NCBI RefSeq assembly: GCF_002770595.1
Contig: NZ_CP022986.1
Location: 2,852,001-2,916,000 of the forward strand
Length of the DNA stretch: 64,000 nucleotides
Direction: 5' to 3'
From: Chryseobacterium camelliae
GTDB lineage: Bacteria > Bacteroidota > Bacteroidia > Flavobacteriales > Weeksellaceae
Shown here piece after piece: positions 46,047 through 55,263 of this stretch. Each line of letters opens with the position of its first letter. The first letter of the stretch is position 1. A program made the translations under genes and the position numbers. Below the pieces are notes generated by a model, which was given only the letters and a program-made list of their open reading frames with translations, was not told the DNA's origin and searched no databases.

Positions 46047-47435
46047 TTATTCAAATGACATGGTTAAAGGCATTCGCATAGCGTAATTCACTGGCTTTCC
46101 ATCTTTTTCCGCAGGCTTCCAAGTGACATTTTCATTGGCTTTTTTAAATGAGGTCAATGCTTCATTATTAAAAGACTCATTATTTCCTGCAACTTTTATA
46201 TTCACCACACTTCCGGTTTCATTTACGGTATACAGAATATCGGCTCTTGACAAGCCTTTCGGTTTTTCAGCTTCCAGTCTGGAGGCGTCGAATAATTTTA
46301 AAACTTTGTTTCTCAGTTCATTCATTCCGCCCGGAAATTGCGGAAGCTGTGTTGGATCATTTGTTGAATTGGACACCGTTTCCTGATTCAGATTGATGTT
46401 TTTACCTTCTTGCGGCCGGATGGTATCCTGGATCTTTTTATTTTCGATCAGCTGCTCAGGAATTTCAGATGCTTCAGACAAATCATATTTTGCAGATTCC
46501 GTACCTTCGTTTTGTTTGGTTTGGTCTGCCGGATCGTAATCAGGCCCTGACATTTTCTTTTGTGTCCTTTCAATCATTTTTTCAATCGGATGGGCATAGG
46601 TTTTTTCTACAAATAATCCGAAAACAATGACCAGAGCAGGGATACTGATGGCTTTTTTCACTTGGGTCCATGTGGACTTCTTGGTGTTCATCATAATAAA
46701 ACGTTTTTTGGTATTTTTAAAATTGAATGTATTGGTGAGGGTATAATTTTGATTTGAGATGATTTCTTCTAATACTAAATTCTGATAGTCTTTGACGTTA
46801 AAATTATTTTTCAAAACCGAGTCATCCGCCAGGAATTCATGATTCATAAGGATGGCGTTTTTGTAAAAGTAGACAGCAGGATTGAACCAAGTGAAAGCTT
46901 TCACTATTTCGATAATAATGAGATCAATGCTGTGATTCTGTTCCAGGTGGCTTTTTTCATGCAGAAAAATTCTATCATCTATTTGATTATTCATGAAATA
47001 TCTTTTTCCTAAGTAGATCGTATCCCAAAAACTGAAAGGCTGTATTTCATCTTCTGTTACTGAAACTTTCTGATTTTGATAAATGATCTTTTCTCCCTTT
47101 ACATTTTTGATTTTCATAAATGAAATAATGAGTCTGCATAGGAATACAGTAGTGATGATTCCATAGATTATCCAGATCAAATTAATGAAGTCGAAATCGT
47201 TCTGCCCGGGTGTAAGATCCAGAATCTGCTGGGTAGTTTCAAGGGTAGTCTGTAAACGGTTGACAGGTTTCGGAGCTTCCGTACTGATGGAGATAAAAGG
47301 AACCGCATAAGAAAACAACAATGAAAATAGCAGATAGATCCTATTGAACCGGTACATCTTTTCCTTCTGCAAAAATCCATAGTACAATGCAATCAGCAGG
47401 GCAGAGCACAGTATAATTTTAAAAAGGATTATCAT
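46047..47435 (-). CDS. BlaR1-like M56 metallopeptidase with C-terminal TonB domain
   Basis: A 462-residue inner membrane protein. N-terminal helices with the M56 zinc motif H-E-x-x-H (IFLHEKSHLEQNH, about residues 150-165) followed by FLADDSVL, a further helix at about 265-280 and a Pro/Gln/Asn-rich periplasmic stretch. The last ~90 residues are a TonB C-terminal-like domain (FPGGMNELRNKVLKLFDASR to KDGKPVNYAMRMPLTMSFE). In Staphylococcus BlaR1 senses beta-lactam and cleaves BlaI; here the penicillin-binding sensor is absent and a TonB-like domain takes its place. The signal is therefore unknown. It overlaps the BlaI gene by ATGA. Confidence 0.85.
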   Translation of the reverse strand: MIILFKIILCSALLIALYYGFLQKEKMYRFNRIYLLFSLLFSYAVPFISISTEAPKPVNRLQTTLETTQQILDLTPGQNDFDFINLIWIIYGIITTVFLCRLIISFMKIKNVKGEKIIYQNQKVSVTEDEIQPFSFWDTIYLGKRYFMNNQIDDRIFLHEKSHLEQNHSIDLIIIEIVKAFTWFNPAVYFYKNAILMNHEFLADDSVLKNNFNVKDYQNLVLEEIISNQNYTLTNTFNFKNTKKRFIMMNTKKSTWTQVKKAISIPALVIVFGLFVEKTYAHPIEKMIERTQKKMSGPDYDPADQTKQNEGTESAKYDLSEASEIPEQLIENKKIQDTIRPQEGKNINLNQETVSNSTNDPTQLPQFPGGMNELRNKVLKLFDASRLEAEKPKGLSRADILYTVNETGSVVNIKVAGNNESFNNEALTSFKKANENVTWKPAEKDGKPVNYAMRMPLTMSFE

Positions 47436-47806
47436 TTTTCATCAATTTGCCTGTCGATAATTTCACGGAGTTCTTTCAGCTCTTTCTGGGATAGTTTTGC
47501 GTTCGAGGTAAAAAACGAAGCAAACTGTGTTACAGAACTGTTGAAAAAACGGTCAATCATGGAAGACATTTCTTCTTTGAAATATTCCCCTTTCGCGATT
47601 TTCGGAAAGTATTCGCGGGAATTTCCATACAAGTTGTAGCCAACAAAATCTTTGTTCTGCATTCTTTTCAACAGCGTGGCAATCGTGGTCGTTGCCGGTT
47701 TTGGCTCCGGATAAGACTCCAGGATATCCTTCATGAATGCTTTTTCTTTTTCCCAAAGAATATCCATAAGGCCTTTTTCAGAATCGGTAAGTTTTATTTC
47801 TTTCAT
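47432..47806 (-). CDS. BlaI/MecI/CopY family transcriptional repressor
   Basis: A 124-residue repressor: winged-helix domain in the first ~80 residues (LTDSEKGLMDILWEKEKAFMKDILESYPEPKPATTTIATLLKRMQNKDFV) and a C-terminal dimerisation/cleavage helix region ending DRQIDEK. It is the first gene of a two-gene operon with the BlaR1-like sensor protease and its operator lies over its own promoter (47828-47843). The classic scheme is derepression when the M56 protease cuts the repressor. Confidence 0.92.
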   Translation of the reverse strand: MKEIKLTDSEKGLMDILWEKEKAFMKDILESYPEPKPATTTIATLLKRMQNKDFVGYNLYGNSREYFPKIAKGEYFKEEMSSMIDRFFNSSVTQFASFFTSNAKLSQKELKELREIIDRQIDEK

Positions 47807-47827
47807 ATTCTACGGATTGTTAATTTG

Positions 47828-47843
47828 TTCTACAAATGTAGAA
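47828..47843. promoter_or_regulatory. BlaI-type operator overlapping the -7 box
   Basis: A perfect 16-bp palindrome TTCTACAAATGTAGAA, close to the BlaI/MecI consensus TACTACANATGTAGTA. On the minus strand it contains TACATTTG (47833-47840), an exact -7 box for the blaI-like gene, so a bound repressor would block RNA polymerase and the pair would be autoregulated. It lies 72 nt upstream of the divergent sugar dehydrogenase gene. Confidence 0.75.
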
Positions 47844-47914
47844 TAAAAATATGAACTGCCAAATTTTTATGGCATTATTTTTCCATCCATTTCCGGAACC
47901 ATCAATCTAATCAT

Positions 47915-49135
47915 ATGAAATTCAATAAATTTTACATTTCTGCTTTCAGCTTATTCCTGATTTTATCTTCTTGCAAAGACAATACTGTGAATGCACAGAG
48001 CCTGGGTAAAGACGGAAGTGTGGAAACCAAAGAACCAAATTCTCCGGAATATAAGCCCGCATTTGCAGGACAGACCAGGATAAAAGCTGTAAAGACCTCA
48101 ACGCCCTACAATGTGGAGGTTCTGAGTAAAGACCTCGGAAAACCCTGGGGAATCATCAACCTGCCGGACGGACGTTTTTTAATTACGGATAAAAGAGGAT
48201 ATATTAATGTTGTTTCGGCCGACGGAAAACAGATCTCCAAAATTGAGGGATTCCCGAAAGTGGATTCCAAAGGCCAGGGAGGAATGCTGGATGTCGCCCT
48301 GGATCCGGACTTCAACAATAACCGCATGATCTATTTCAGTTTTTCAGAGCTTTACGAGAAAGGAAATCATACCGCAGTGGGAAAAGGGATGCTTTCTGCC
48401 GATCTGAAGAACGTTTCAGGAGTTCAGGTTATTTTCCGGGCAACTCCGACCTACGATGGCGACAAGCATTACGGCAGCCGGCTGGCTTTTGACAAAGACG
48501 GAAACCTCTTCGTAAGTACCGGCGAGAGATCGGATAAGCAGACCCGGTTTTATGCCCAGAGAACGGATAATTATCTAGGGAAAATTTTAAAAATAACAAA
48601 AGACGGGAAACCGGCGCTGGGAAATCCTTTCATCGGGAAAACAGGCTTTAAACCGGAAATTTATGCTTACGGGATCAGGAATCCTCAGGGAATGGCCATC
48701 GATCCCAACGGGACACTTTGGGATGTTGAAATGGGACCGAGAGGTGGTGACGAGATCAACCTGATCAGGCCGGGTAAAAACTATGGCTGGGGCGATGTTA
48801 CCTACGGAATCGAGTATTCCGGGGAAAAAATTAATAACGGAACTACGCAAAAGGCCGGAACGGAACAACCGGTATATTACTGGGATCCGGTTATTTCCCC
48901 AAGTGGCGTTACCTTCTATACCGGAAACATGGAAGAATGGAAAGGTAATCTGTTTATCGGCTGCCTGAGCGGCGAGCATATCAACAGGATTGTAATGAAA
49001 GACAATAAAGTTGTAGGCGAGGAACGCCTTCTTACAGATCAGAAAGAAAGGTTCAGGGATGTACTGAACGGTAGTGACGGTAGCCTGTATGCCGTGACGG
49101 ACAGCGGAAAGCTGTACAGGATTTCGAAAAAGTAA
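47915..49135 (+). CDS. PQQ-dependent sugar dehydrogenase (aldose sugar dehydrogenase) lipoprotein
   Basis: A 406-residue lipoprotein (MKFNKFYISAFSLFLILSSC, lipobox Cys20). The body is a six-bladed beta-propeller of the GDSH/YliI family with the blades starting WGIINLPDGRFLITDKRG, GGMLDVALDPDFNNNRMIYFSF, LYVST-like FVSTGERSD, NPQGMAIDP and W.VEMGPRGGDEIN, carrying the Asp/Arg and Ca/PQQ ligands of the family. It oxidises aldoses at the cell envelope if PQQ is available. No PQQ biosynthesis genes are in the window. The terminator at 49160-49190 ends its transcript. Confidence 0.9.
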   Translation: MKFNKFYISAFSLFLILSSCKDNTVNAQSLGKDGSVETKEPNSPEYKPAFAGQTRIKAVKTSTPYNVEVLSKDLGKPWGIINLPDGRFLITDKRGYINVVSADGKQISKIEGFPKVDSKGQGGMLDVALDPDFNNNRMIYFSFSELYEKGNHTAVGKGMLSADLKNVSGVQVIFRATPTYDGDKHYGSRLAFDKDGNLFVSTGERSDKQTRFYAQRTDNYLGKILKITKDGKPALGNPFIGKTGFKPEIYAYGIRNPQGMAIDPNGTLWDVEMGPRGGDEINLIRPGKNYGWGDVTYGIEYSGEKINNGTTQKAGTEQPVYYWDPVISPSGVTFYTGNMEEWKGNLFIGCLSGEHINRIVMKDNKVVGEERLLTDQKERFRDVLNGSDGSLYAVTDSGKLYRISKK

Positions 49136-49159
49136 ACTCTTCAAATAAACATTATAAAG

Positions 49160-49190
49160 AACGGGTTCAGAATATTTTTCTGAACCCGTT
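49160..49190. terminator. Bidirectional terminator between GDSH and tnaA
   Basis: Perfect 13-bp stem (49160-49172 with 49178-49190, loop TATTT) in a convergent gap, with T-rich flanks on the plus strand and A-rich ones on the minus side. Confidence 0.85.
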
Positions 49191-49202
49191 TATTGTATCG
49201 CT

Positions 49203-50579
49203 TTAAGCTTCTTCCAGATGTACTGTGAAATGCCTCAGGAGCTCAGGCTCCCAGGTGATTCTATACCCTTTGGTGATTTCTTCCCGTCTCTCATATACGT
49301 TTTTAATCGCGGCGGCAATATAATCCATATGATTATTCGTATAAGTTCTCCTTGGAATGGCGAGGCGTACCAGTTCCAGCTTAGGATAACGGTTTTGTCT
49401 GGTCTCCGGATCCCTGTCAGCCAGCAAGGTCCCGATTTCCACAGTTCTGATACCGGCTTCTTTATAAATTTCCAGTCCCAGGGTCTGTGCCGGATATTCT
49501 TCGCGGGACACTTCCGGAAGGAAATTCAGGGAATCGATAAATACCGCATGTCCCCCAATCGGTTTCTGTACCGGGATCCCATATTCGATGAGCTTATGGC
49601 CCAGGTACTCCACCTGGGAAATTCTGCTTTCAAGGTAAGCAAATTCCGTAGCTTCATCCAGTCCTACTGCCAATGCGGCCATATCTCTTCCGGCCATTCC
49701 GCCATAAGTAATAAAGCCTTCATAGATAATGGTAAAATTGGAAGCCTTTCTGAATACTTCTTCGTTATTCAGGGCAATGAATCCGCCGATATTTACAAGG
49801 CCGTCTTTCTTTGAACTCATGGTCATTCCTTCTCCATAAGAAAATATCTCTTTACAGATGTCCTTGATGCTTCTGTGCTCCTGTCCTGCTTCTCTTTTCT
49901 TGATGAAATAAGCATTTTCAGCAAATCTCGCCGAATCAAAAAATACAGGGATTCCGTATTGCTCGGATAATGCTTTTACTGCTTTCATATTTTCCAGAGA
50001 TACGGGCTGGCCTCCGGAAGAGTTACAGGTAATGGTAATCAGGCAGAAAGGGATCTTTTCTTTCGGATGGCTTTTATAGACTTCTTCCAGTTTTTCGAGG
50101 TTGATGTTTCCTTTGAACGGGTGAAGGTCATTGATATCGAATGCTTCATCTATGGTACAGTCGATAGCATGGGCTTTCCTGAACTCAATATGCCCTTTTG
50201 TGGTATCAAAATGCGAGTTTCCGGGAATCACGTCACCGTCTTTCACCAGTACGGAAAACAATACGTTTTCTGCTGCTCTTCCCTGGTGGGTGGGTAGAAG
50301 GTATTTGAATCCGGTAATCTTTTGAACGGTGGCATGCAGCTGCTCGAAAGATCTGGATCCGGCATAGCTTTCATCCCCCGTCATCAGGGCTCCCCACTGC
50401 CTGTCAGACATGGCGCCCGTTCCGGAATCCGTCAGCAGGTCAATGAAGACCTGTGAAGATTTAAGGTTGAATAAATTATAACGGGCTTCTTTCAGCCACT
50501 GTTCTCTTTCTTCTCTGGTAGACTGGCGGATTTCTTCCACCATTTTAATGCGGAAAGGTTCCGCGTATGGTAAAGTCAT
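49203..50579 (-). CDS. tnaA: Tryptophanase
   Basis: A 458-residue PLP enzyme that splits tryptophan to indole, pyruvate and ammonia; it explains the indole-positive phenotype common in Chryseobacterium. It shows MTLPYAEPFRIKMVE, DLLTDSGTGAMSDRQWGALM, HQGRAAENVLF, TCNSSGGQPVSLEN, FDSARFAENAYFIKKRE and the PLP-lysine region GMTMSSKKDGLVNIGGF. Length matches the enzymes of Bacteroidetes. No TnaC-like leader or TnaB permease gene was seen upstream. Confidence 0.96.
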   Translation of the reverse strand: MTLPYAEPFRIKMVEEIRQSTREEREQWLKEARYNLFNLKSSQVFIDLLTDSGTGAMSDRQWGALMTGDESYAGSRSFEQLHATVQKITGFKYLLPTHQGRAAENVLFSVLVKDGDVIPGNSHFDTTKGHIEFRKAHAIDCTIDEAFDINDLHPFKGNINLEKLEEVYKSHPKEKIPFCLITITCNSSGGQPVSLENMKAVKALSEQYGIPVFFDSARFAENAYFIKKREAGQEHRSIKDICKEIFSYGEGMTMSSKKDGLVNIGGFIALNNEEVFRKASNFTIIYEGFITYGGMAGRDMAALAVGLDEATEFAYLESRISQVEYLGHKLIEYGIPVQKPIGGHAVFIDSLNFLPEVSREEYPAQTLGLEIYKEAGIRTVEIGTLLADRDPETRQNRYPKLELVRLAIPRRTYTNNHMDYIAAAIKNVYERREEITKGYRITWEPELLRHFTVHLEEA

Positions 50580-50653
50580 GGATTAAATATGTTTAAGGAT
50601 TGTTATAGAAAAATTGAAATAATTTCATCGATCAGAGGTCTGCACAGGAAATG

Positions 50654-51271
50654 CTATTCCGGTGCCTTGAAGATATTATCATCTGAATGAAATCCTGCAA
50701 CTCCGCCGCTAACGGCAAATTTCATGGCTGAAGCTGCGGTCATGCCCACGACGGGCTTGATATTTTTTTCTTCCGTAACAATTACCCAGCCCGAAATGGC
50801 ATAGGAATGCGGGAGGTAAACGGCCACATAATTGTGTTTTTCCACATCGGCCATCTCTTTCTGGGTCAGAAAGCCGATTCTCCAGATCTCGGGATTCTCA
50901 TTGGTTTTCACCCAGACCGGATCATTGAATTTTTTCTTGTCTCCCACGAAGGACGACATAACGTCTTTAGTGGGGGTATAAATATGTTTTACGCCCGGCG
51001 TTTTTTCTAGCAGACGGTCCATGGAATCGAAAAAGAATTTCCCAACCACGAATTTATTGCCCAGGAAACCTAATGCGGCCGTAAACAGGATCGTCGAAAT
51101 AAAAACCAGCCCCGGAATTTCTTTGGCTACCGACGGGATGATATTATCAATGGAAGTCACCACATACCAGATAACGAAAATCGTTAGGCCGATTGGTCCG
51201 ATGATAACTAATCCCTGGAAGAAATTCTTCAGGAAAAAATTGGCTATATTTTCAAACGTAAATTTTTTCAA
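50654..51271 (-). CDS. DUF502 family membrane protein
   Basis: A 205-residue protein with two N-terminal helices (FFQGLVIIGPIGLTIFVIWYVV and IPGLVFISTILFTAALGFL) and then a soluble domain with KHIYTPTKDVMSSFVGDKKKF and GMTAASAMKFAVSGGVA, matching DUF502. Plant and bacterial homologues are membrane proteins of unknown molecular role. It follows the MiaE-like gene by 9 nt in the same transcript. Confidence 0.9.
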   Translation of the reverse strand: MKKFTFENIANFFLKNFFQGLVIIGPIGLTIFVIWYVVTSIDNIIPSVAKEIPGLVFISTILFTAALGFLGNKFVVGKFFFDSMDRLLEKTPGVKHIYTPTKDVMSSFVGDKKKFNDPVWVKTNENPEIWRIGFLTQKEMADVEKHNYVAVYLPHSYAISGWVIVTEEKNIKPVVGMTAASAMKFAVSGGVAGFHSDDNIFKAPE

Positions 51272-51280
51272 TGTCTGTTC

Positions 51281-51859
51281 TTATCCGTGTATGGTTTCAC
51301 CTTTTCCGTACGATTGAATGATTCCGGCTTCATAGTCAAGCCATTCTTCCCATCGCGCATTGACTTTTTCCGGGTCTCCAAGCTGCCTTGCGAATCCGAT
51401 GAACGTCGTATAATGATTAGCTTCCGAAATCATCAGCTCACGGTAAAACGTTTTCAGTTCCTCATCCTGTATGTTTTCCGTAAGCACTTTGAATCTTTCA
51501 CAGCTCCGGGCTTCTATCATGGCTGCGAAAAGCATTTTATCAACAATCAGGTCTTCACGGCTTCCCTGGATGATGAACTTCATCAGTTCATTAACATAAT
51601 CATCCTTTCTGGCCCTTCCGAAGGTATACCCTCTTTTCTTGATGATTTCATGCACCTGGTTGAAATGGTCCAGTTCCTCCTGTGCAATGGCAAGAAGTTC
51701 CGTAACGATTTCCGGGTGCTCGGGAAGCATGGTGATGAGGCCGATGGCATTGGTAGCCGCTTTCTGCTCACACCAGGCATGATCCGTTAAAATTTCTCCG
51801 ATGTTCCCCTCTGCAATATTGGCCCACCTTGGGTCGGTAGGGAGTTTCAGCTTAAACAT
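51281..51859 (-). CDS. miaE: MiaE-like tRNA hydroxylase
   Basis: A 192-residue ferritin-like protein of the MiaE family that hydroxylates the 2-methylthio-N6-isopentenyl-adenosine of tRNA in Salmonella. The diiron ligand pairs can be seen: Q-E-E-L-D-H (with E29-like ligand upstream in AWCEQKAA) and S-E-A-N-H, plus RARKDD and SCERFKVLTE. Family assignment is firm, function by analogy. Head of a two-gene transcript with DUF502. Confidence 0.9.
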   Translation of the reverse strand: MFKLKLPTDPRWANIAEGNIGEILTDHAWCEQKAATNAIGLITMLPEHPEIVTELLAIAQEELDHFNQVHEIIKKRGYTFGRARKDDYVNELMKFIIQGSREDLIVDKMLFAAMIEARSCERFKVLTENIQDEELKTFYRELMISEANHYTTFIGFARQLGDPEKVNARWEEWLDYEAGIIQSYGKGETIHG

Positions 51860-52017
51860 GTTTCAAATTTTCTGTAAAATTAAAATAAATTGCGATATGG
51901 AAGAACTTTTATTGGATTTTAATGTTTTCAGAATATAAGTGTTGGTTTTCCTTAAAAGATTTTAAAATAATGGTATTTATTTTGATATTATGTCTATAAC
52001 ATTAAAAAAATAAAACA

Positions 52018-52269
52018 ATGAAAACAATTCCAATGCTGAAAAGCAAAATCAGTCAGGCATTTGCCCTTATTTTGTTCACTCTGATGTCAGGATTTACTTT
52101 TGCACAGGAAAACAGCGGAAGTACAGGAACCGATGTTACCGTAAATTCTACCACCACAACAACGACAACACAGTGGTACACTGACCCTAAATACATTATT
52201 ATAGGTGCTGTGGTACTCATTCTTATCGTTGTACTCCTCACCCGGAATGGAAGAAGAGACAGAGGTTAA
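52018..52269 (+). CDS. Small exported protein with signal peptide and C-terminal helix
   Basis: An 83-residue protein: N-terminal signal (KISQAFALILFTLMSGFTFAQ), a polar Ser/Thr-rich stretch with a run of Thr, and a C-terminal membrane helix (YIIIGAVVLILIVVLLT) with a basic end RNGRRDRG. It may be anchored in the inner membrane. It ends next to the convergent acyltransferase gene (stop to stop with no gap). I do not recognise a family. Confidence 0.6.
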   Translation: MKTIPMLKSKISQAFALILFTLMSGFTFAQENSGSTGTDVTVNSTTTTTTTQWYTDPKYIIIGAVVLILIVVLLTRNGRRDRG

Positions 52270-53358
52270 TCAGGCTGCTGTCTTCTTTCTTAGAAATTCC
52301 AGTATTTTCCATCCCTCTGCATCCGTTTTTTTAAGGACAGGTGCAATCAGCGATGCTAAAATAATATTAATGCCGTAGATGAGGATCATCATGATCCACC
52401 ACGGCATTTTTCCGTTTATAGGAACAACAATGAAGTATACCAGTGATGAGCTGATTCCTTGGGCGAAATAAAAGAATATGGCATTTTTACCTATATAAGT
52501 GATGAAATTTTCTTTGGTGACCTTAAGCCTGTTGTATAACGTAAATAAAGTAACCAGGGAAAATAATGTCCAGATTATATAAGGGATCTTAGGAGGGAAC
52601 TTATTCCTGTTGATCTGATAAAAAATATCGCTTCCGTAAGACCAGAACATCAGTATCAGCAGGGCACCTACAGCCAAATAAAGCAACGGGACCATCAGGG
52701 TGCTTATTTTTTTGCCTCTCATCCTGTTGCCGATCAGGAAAACCGCCAGATAAAAGCTGACATATCCCACCTGGCCCGTCGGATAGTAGAACGGGAAAAA
52801 ATTAAACAGCAGTGTCAGGATAATGCAGAGGGCAATAAACCAGTTGATATGTTTCGGAAAAAACTTTAGGATTAGCACTCCGAATACACTCAGGATGAAA
52901 TAGACTTTCAGGTACCAGAAACTTCCCATCACCACCGGGAAAGTATCGGCATTGGTGTACTGGTGCAGGTACCAGTTCCCAAGCGTCTGCCATTGCGGTT
53001 CTGCAGATATTGCCGTTGCTGCATATTTGGATCCGAAAGTGGAATAAAAATGCTGGAGCCACTCTGCTGAAAAGAAGCTGAGGCCGAATACCTTGAAAGA
53101 ATAATCCGCAAAAAACAGCAGGGTCACAAAAATCATATAGGTAATCTGCAGTTTCAGCAGCCTGTAGAATGTTTTTTCAATATTGCTGCCTGAGGTTATT
53201 CCGCTCAATGCATAAAACAGAGCTACATCAAATACCAGCGAAAGCACCCTTACTTCGGCCGGAATATAAAACTGTCCGGACCAGAAAGCGGTGTGGATGA
53301 AGATGATGGACAGGGTAGCGAGCCCTTTGGCAAAATCAATATAAAGATCTCTTTTCAT
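52270..53358 (-). CDS. Acyltransferase 3 family membrane protein
   Basis: A 362-residue membrane enzyme with about ten helices and the acyltransferase-3 start MKRDLYIDFAKGLATLSIIFIHTAFW, including the conserved His of FIHT that is needed for catalysis in OatA/WecH-like proteins. Such enzymes O-acylate polysaccharides, peptidoglycan or lipid-linked glycans. No partner domain such as SGNH is fused. Target unknown. Confidence 0.85.
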   Translation of the reverse strand: MKRDLYIDFAKGLATLSIIFIHTAFWSGQFYIPAEVRVLSLVFDVALFYALSGITSGSNIEKTFYRLLKLQITYMIFVTLLFFADYSFKVFGLSFFSAEWLQHFYSTFGSKYAATAISAEPQWQTLGNWYLHQYTNADTFPVVMGSFWYLKVYFILSVFGVLILKFFPKHINWFIALCIILTLLFNFFPFYYPTGQVGYVSFYLAVFLIGNRMRGKKISTLMVPLLYLAVGALLILMFWSYGSDIFYQINRNKFPPKIPYIIWTLFSLVTLFTLYNRLKVTKENFITYIGKNAIFFYFAQGISSSLVYFIVVPINGKMPWWIMMILIYGINIILASLIAPVLKKTDAEGWKILEFLRKKTAA

Positions 53359-53424
53359 GCAGGGTATTGGATATAATTGATACAGCCAAAAATAGATAAA
53401 GTTTTCCGAATAGTTTTTACAAAA

Positions 53425-53456
53425 AAAGAAAGCAGAACCGTAATCCTGCTTTCTTT
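53425..53456. terminator. Bidirectional terminator of the metallopeptidase and acyltransferase region
   Basis: Perfect 11-bp stem (53425-53435 with 53446-53456) with a run of A before the left arm that gives a T-tract for minus-strand transcription. It is 27 nt after the metallopeptidase stop codon. Confidence 0.8.
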
Positions 53457-53482
53457 ACTGTAAATATTGAGAATGAATGTTA

Positions 53483-54373
53483 TTATTTCAGTTGTTTGAA
53501 CTCTTCGGCAGAGATCTCTCCGGACTGGATTTTTCTCAGCTCGTCAATATACTGCATCATATAGGCATCAAGTTCCGGATTCCTTGAATTTTTCCCCATT
53601 TTATATGTGCCGTTCAGCACACCCTGGTAATAGTAGAAAAAGTTGTAATCAAAATCAGATGCAGAAAGGTTATACTGCCCCAGCAGGAATCCCAGACGCA
53701 CTGCTGATCTTCTTTGTGGCGGTGTACCGTGGTGGCCCGGGCTTGTCGTCGCGTAATCCCCGATGCTCTGGGCAAATTCATAAGCTGCAGCAATTTCGGA
53801 GAATTGCGTTTTATTGTAGCCTTCCGGTCTTCTCAGGTAATAGCCTGCAAATCCGTCCGCCTCAAGCTCATTCGGCCTGGCTGTGGATTCGTTTACGGAA
53901 GGCAGTCCGAAAATGTACTGGAGCTGATGGCCGTACTCATGGGCAAGGATCATGGCATTTACAATATCCCCGCCTTTGTTTTTGGCATCATAATAGATGG
54001 CATAACCGTAATAAATTTTCCCGGTAGAATAGGAGATGGCATTGTAGGTAGAATTCGGGCTGGATGGGTCATCAACAAATCTCAAAGTAGGATTGTTTCT
54101 GCCCCATAAGCTGGCGATTTTAGTCATCTGGCCATTCATGAAGTTGGTATCCGTTGAGGTTTTCAGGGTCGTTTTCAGCACTGCTGAGGAATTCCAGTTC
54201 TGGTCTACATAGTAACATGCCTTTTCCCGTTCATTAGGCTGCTCGACTTTGGCACTTTCAGCTTGGGGCTGTTGTAAAAGATTGTTGTCTTCGGTAGAGT
54301 TGTCATTACATGCTGTTAAAGAGAATACAGCAATAGCTCCTGCTAAACAGCAGAAATTAAAGTTTTTCTTCAT
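53483..54373 (-). CDS. Neutral zinc metallopeptidase lipoprotein
   Basis: A 296-residue putative lipoprotein (MKKNFNFCCLAGAIAVFSLTAC, lipobox Cys22) with the zinc motif H-E-Y-G-H-Q (ILAHEYGHQLQYIFG) around residue 145, the third ligand probably E in NELEADGFAGYYL, as in the YpfJ-type putative neutral zinc metallopeptidases. The segment ACYYVDQNWNSSAVLK and YYDAKNKGGDI are typical. A short C-terminal SHOCT-like tail (RKIQSGEISAEEFKQL) is present. Substrate unknown. Confidence 0.85.
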   Translation of the reverse strand: MKKNFNFCCLAGAIAVFSLTACNDNSTEDNNLLQQPQAESAKVEQPNEREKACYYVDQNWNSSAVLKTTLKTSTDTNFMNGQMTKIASLWGRNNPTLRFVDDPSSPNSTYNAISYSTGKIYYGYAIYYDAKNKGGDIVNAMILAHEYGHQLQYIFGLPSVNESTARPNELEADGFAGYYLRRPEGYNKTQFSEIAAAYEFAQSIGDYATTSPGHHGTPPQRRSAVRLGFLLGQYNLSASDFDYNFFYYYQGVLNGTYKMGKNSRNPELDAYMMQYIDELRKIQSGEISAEEFKQLK

Positions 54374-54524
54374 ATTAAAAATTTTGGTATCGACTAAGTT
54401 ATAAAATTATCTTTTACACGGAATGATATTCATCTGAAAAAATATTCGTAGCATAGTGAATAGGATAAGTGTTTTATTTCGCAAAAAATAAAGATTGATT
54501 ATGAGAGGATTGGAAAATTATTCA

Positions 54525-54532
54525 TATATTTG
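54525..54532 (+). promoter_or_regulatory. -7 box of rplU-rpmA
   Basis: Plus-strand TATATTTG, exact TAnnTTTG, 29 nt upstream of the rplU ATG. A TTG at 54510-54512 is closer than the usual spacing, so the -33 element is uncertain. Confidence 0.65.
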
Positions 54533-54561
54533 CACCTCGAATAACTAAAATTTTATAAACA

Positions 54562-54951
54562 ATGTTTGCAATTGTAGAAATAGCAGGGCTTCAATACAAA
54601 GTTGAGCAAGACCAGAAGTTGTTTGTAAACCGTTTGGCAGGAGACAAAGGATCAAAAGTTTCTTTTGACAAAATTCTTCTTACCGTAAACGGTTCAATCA
54701 CTGTAGGCGCCCCGGCTGTAAGCGGAATCACTGTAGAGGCAGAGATTCTTGATCACGTTAAAGCTGATAAAGTAATCGTTTTCAAAAAGAAAAGAAGAAA
54801 AGGTTACAAAGTTAAAAACGGTCACAGACAATCTCTTACTCAGATCCAGATTACCGGTATCACCGGATTTGAAGGAGCTAAAAAGGAAGAGAAAGCTGCT
54901 AAGAAGACCACGAAAAAAGCAGATGCTGAGACTGCTGAAAGCGCAGAATAA
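54562..54951 (+). CDS. rplU: 50S ribosomal protein L21
   Basis: A 129-residue ribosomal protein: MFAIVEIAGLQYKVEQDQKLFVNRL is the L21 start, followed by VSFDKILLTVNG and KVIVFKKKRRKGYKVKNGHRQSLTQIQI. The ~103-residue core carries a Lys/Glu/Ala-rich extension (from about residue 105 to the end), which is usual in Bacteroidetes L21. It is paired with rpmA 28 nt downstream. Confidence 0.98.
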   Translation: MFAIVEIAGLQYKVEQDQKLFVNRLAGDKGSKVSFDKILLTVNGSITVGAPAVSGITVEAEILDHVKADKVIVFKKKRRKGYKVKNGHRQSLTQIQITGITGFEGAKKEEKAAKKTTKKADAETAESAE

Positions 54952-54979
54952 TTGTAAAACCAAAAAACCTTAGAATAAA

Positions 54980-55237
54980 ATGGCACATAAGAAAGGAGTT
55001 GGTAGTTCCAAAAACGGTAGAGAATCACACTCCAAAAGATTAGGAGTAAAGATTTTCGGAGGTCAGGAAGCTATTGCCGGAAATATTATTGTTAGACAAA
55101 GAGGTACGCAACACCACCCGGGTGCAAACGTGGGTATCGGTAAAGACCACACTTTGTTTGCATTGGTAGACGGTAAAGTAGTTTTCAGAAAGAAAGCAAA
55201 CAACAGATCTTTTGTATCTGTAGAAGCAAACGCATAA
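54980..55237 (+). CDS. rpmA: 50S ribosomal protein L27
   Basis: An 85-residue protein, [20 protein letters not shown]..., with the L27 blocks [36 protein letters not shown] and GKVVFRKK. It lies in the central protuberance and reaches the peptidyl-transferase site. No cleavable N-terminal extension precedes the AHKKG start, as expected outside Firmicutes. A terminator follows at 55264-55289. Confidence 0.98.
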   Translation: MAHKKGVGSSKNGRESHSKRLGVKIFGGQEAIAGNIIVRQRGTQHHPGANVGIGKDHTLFALVDGKVVFRKKANNRSFVSVEANA

Positions 55238-55263
55238 TTTATTTATCCGTTTATACACAATTT

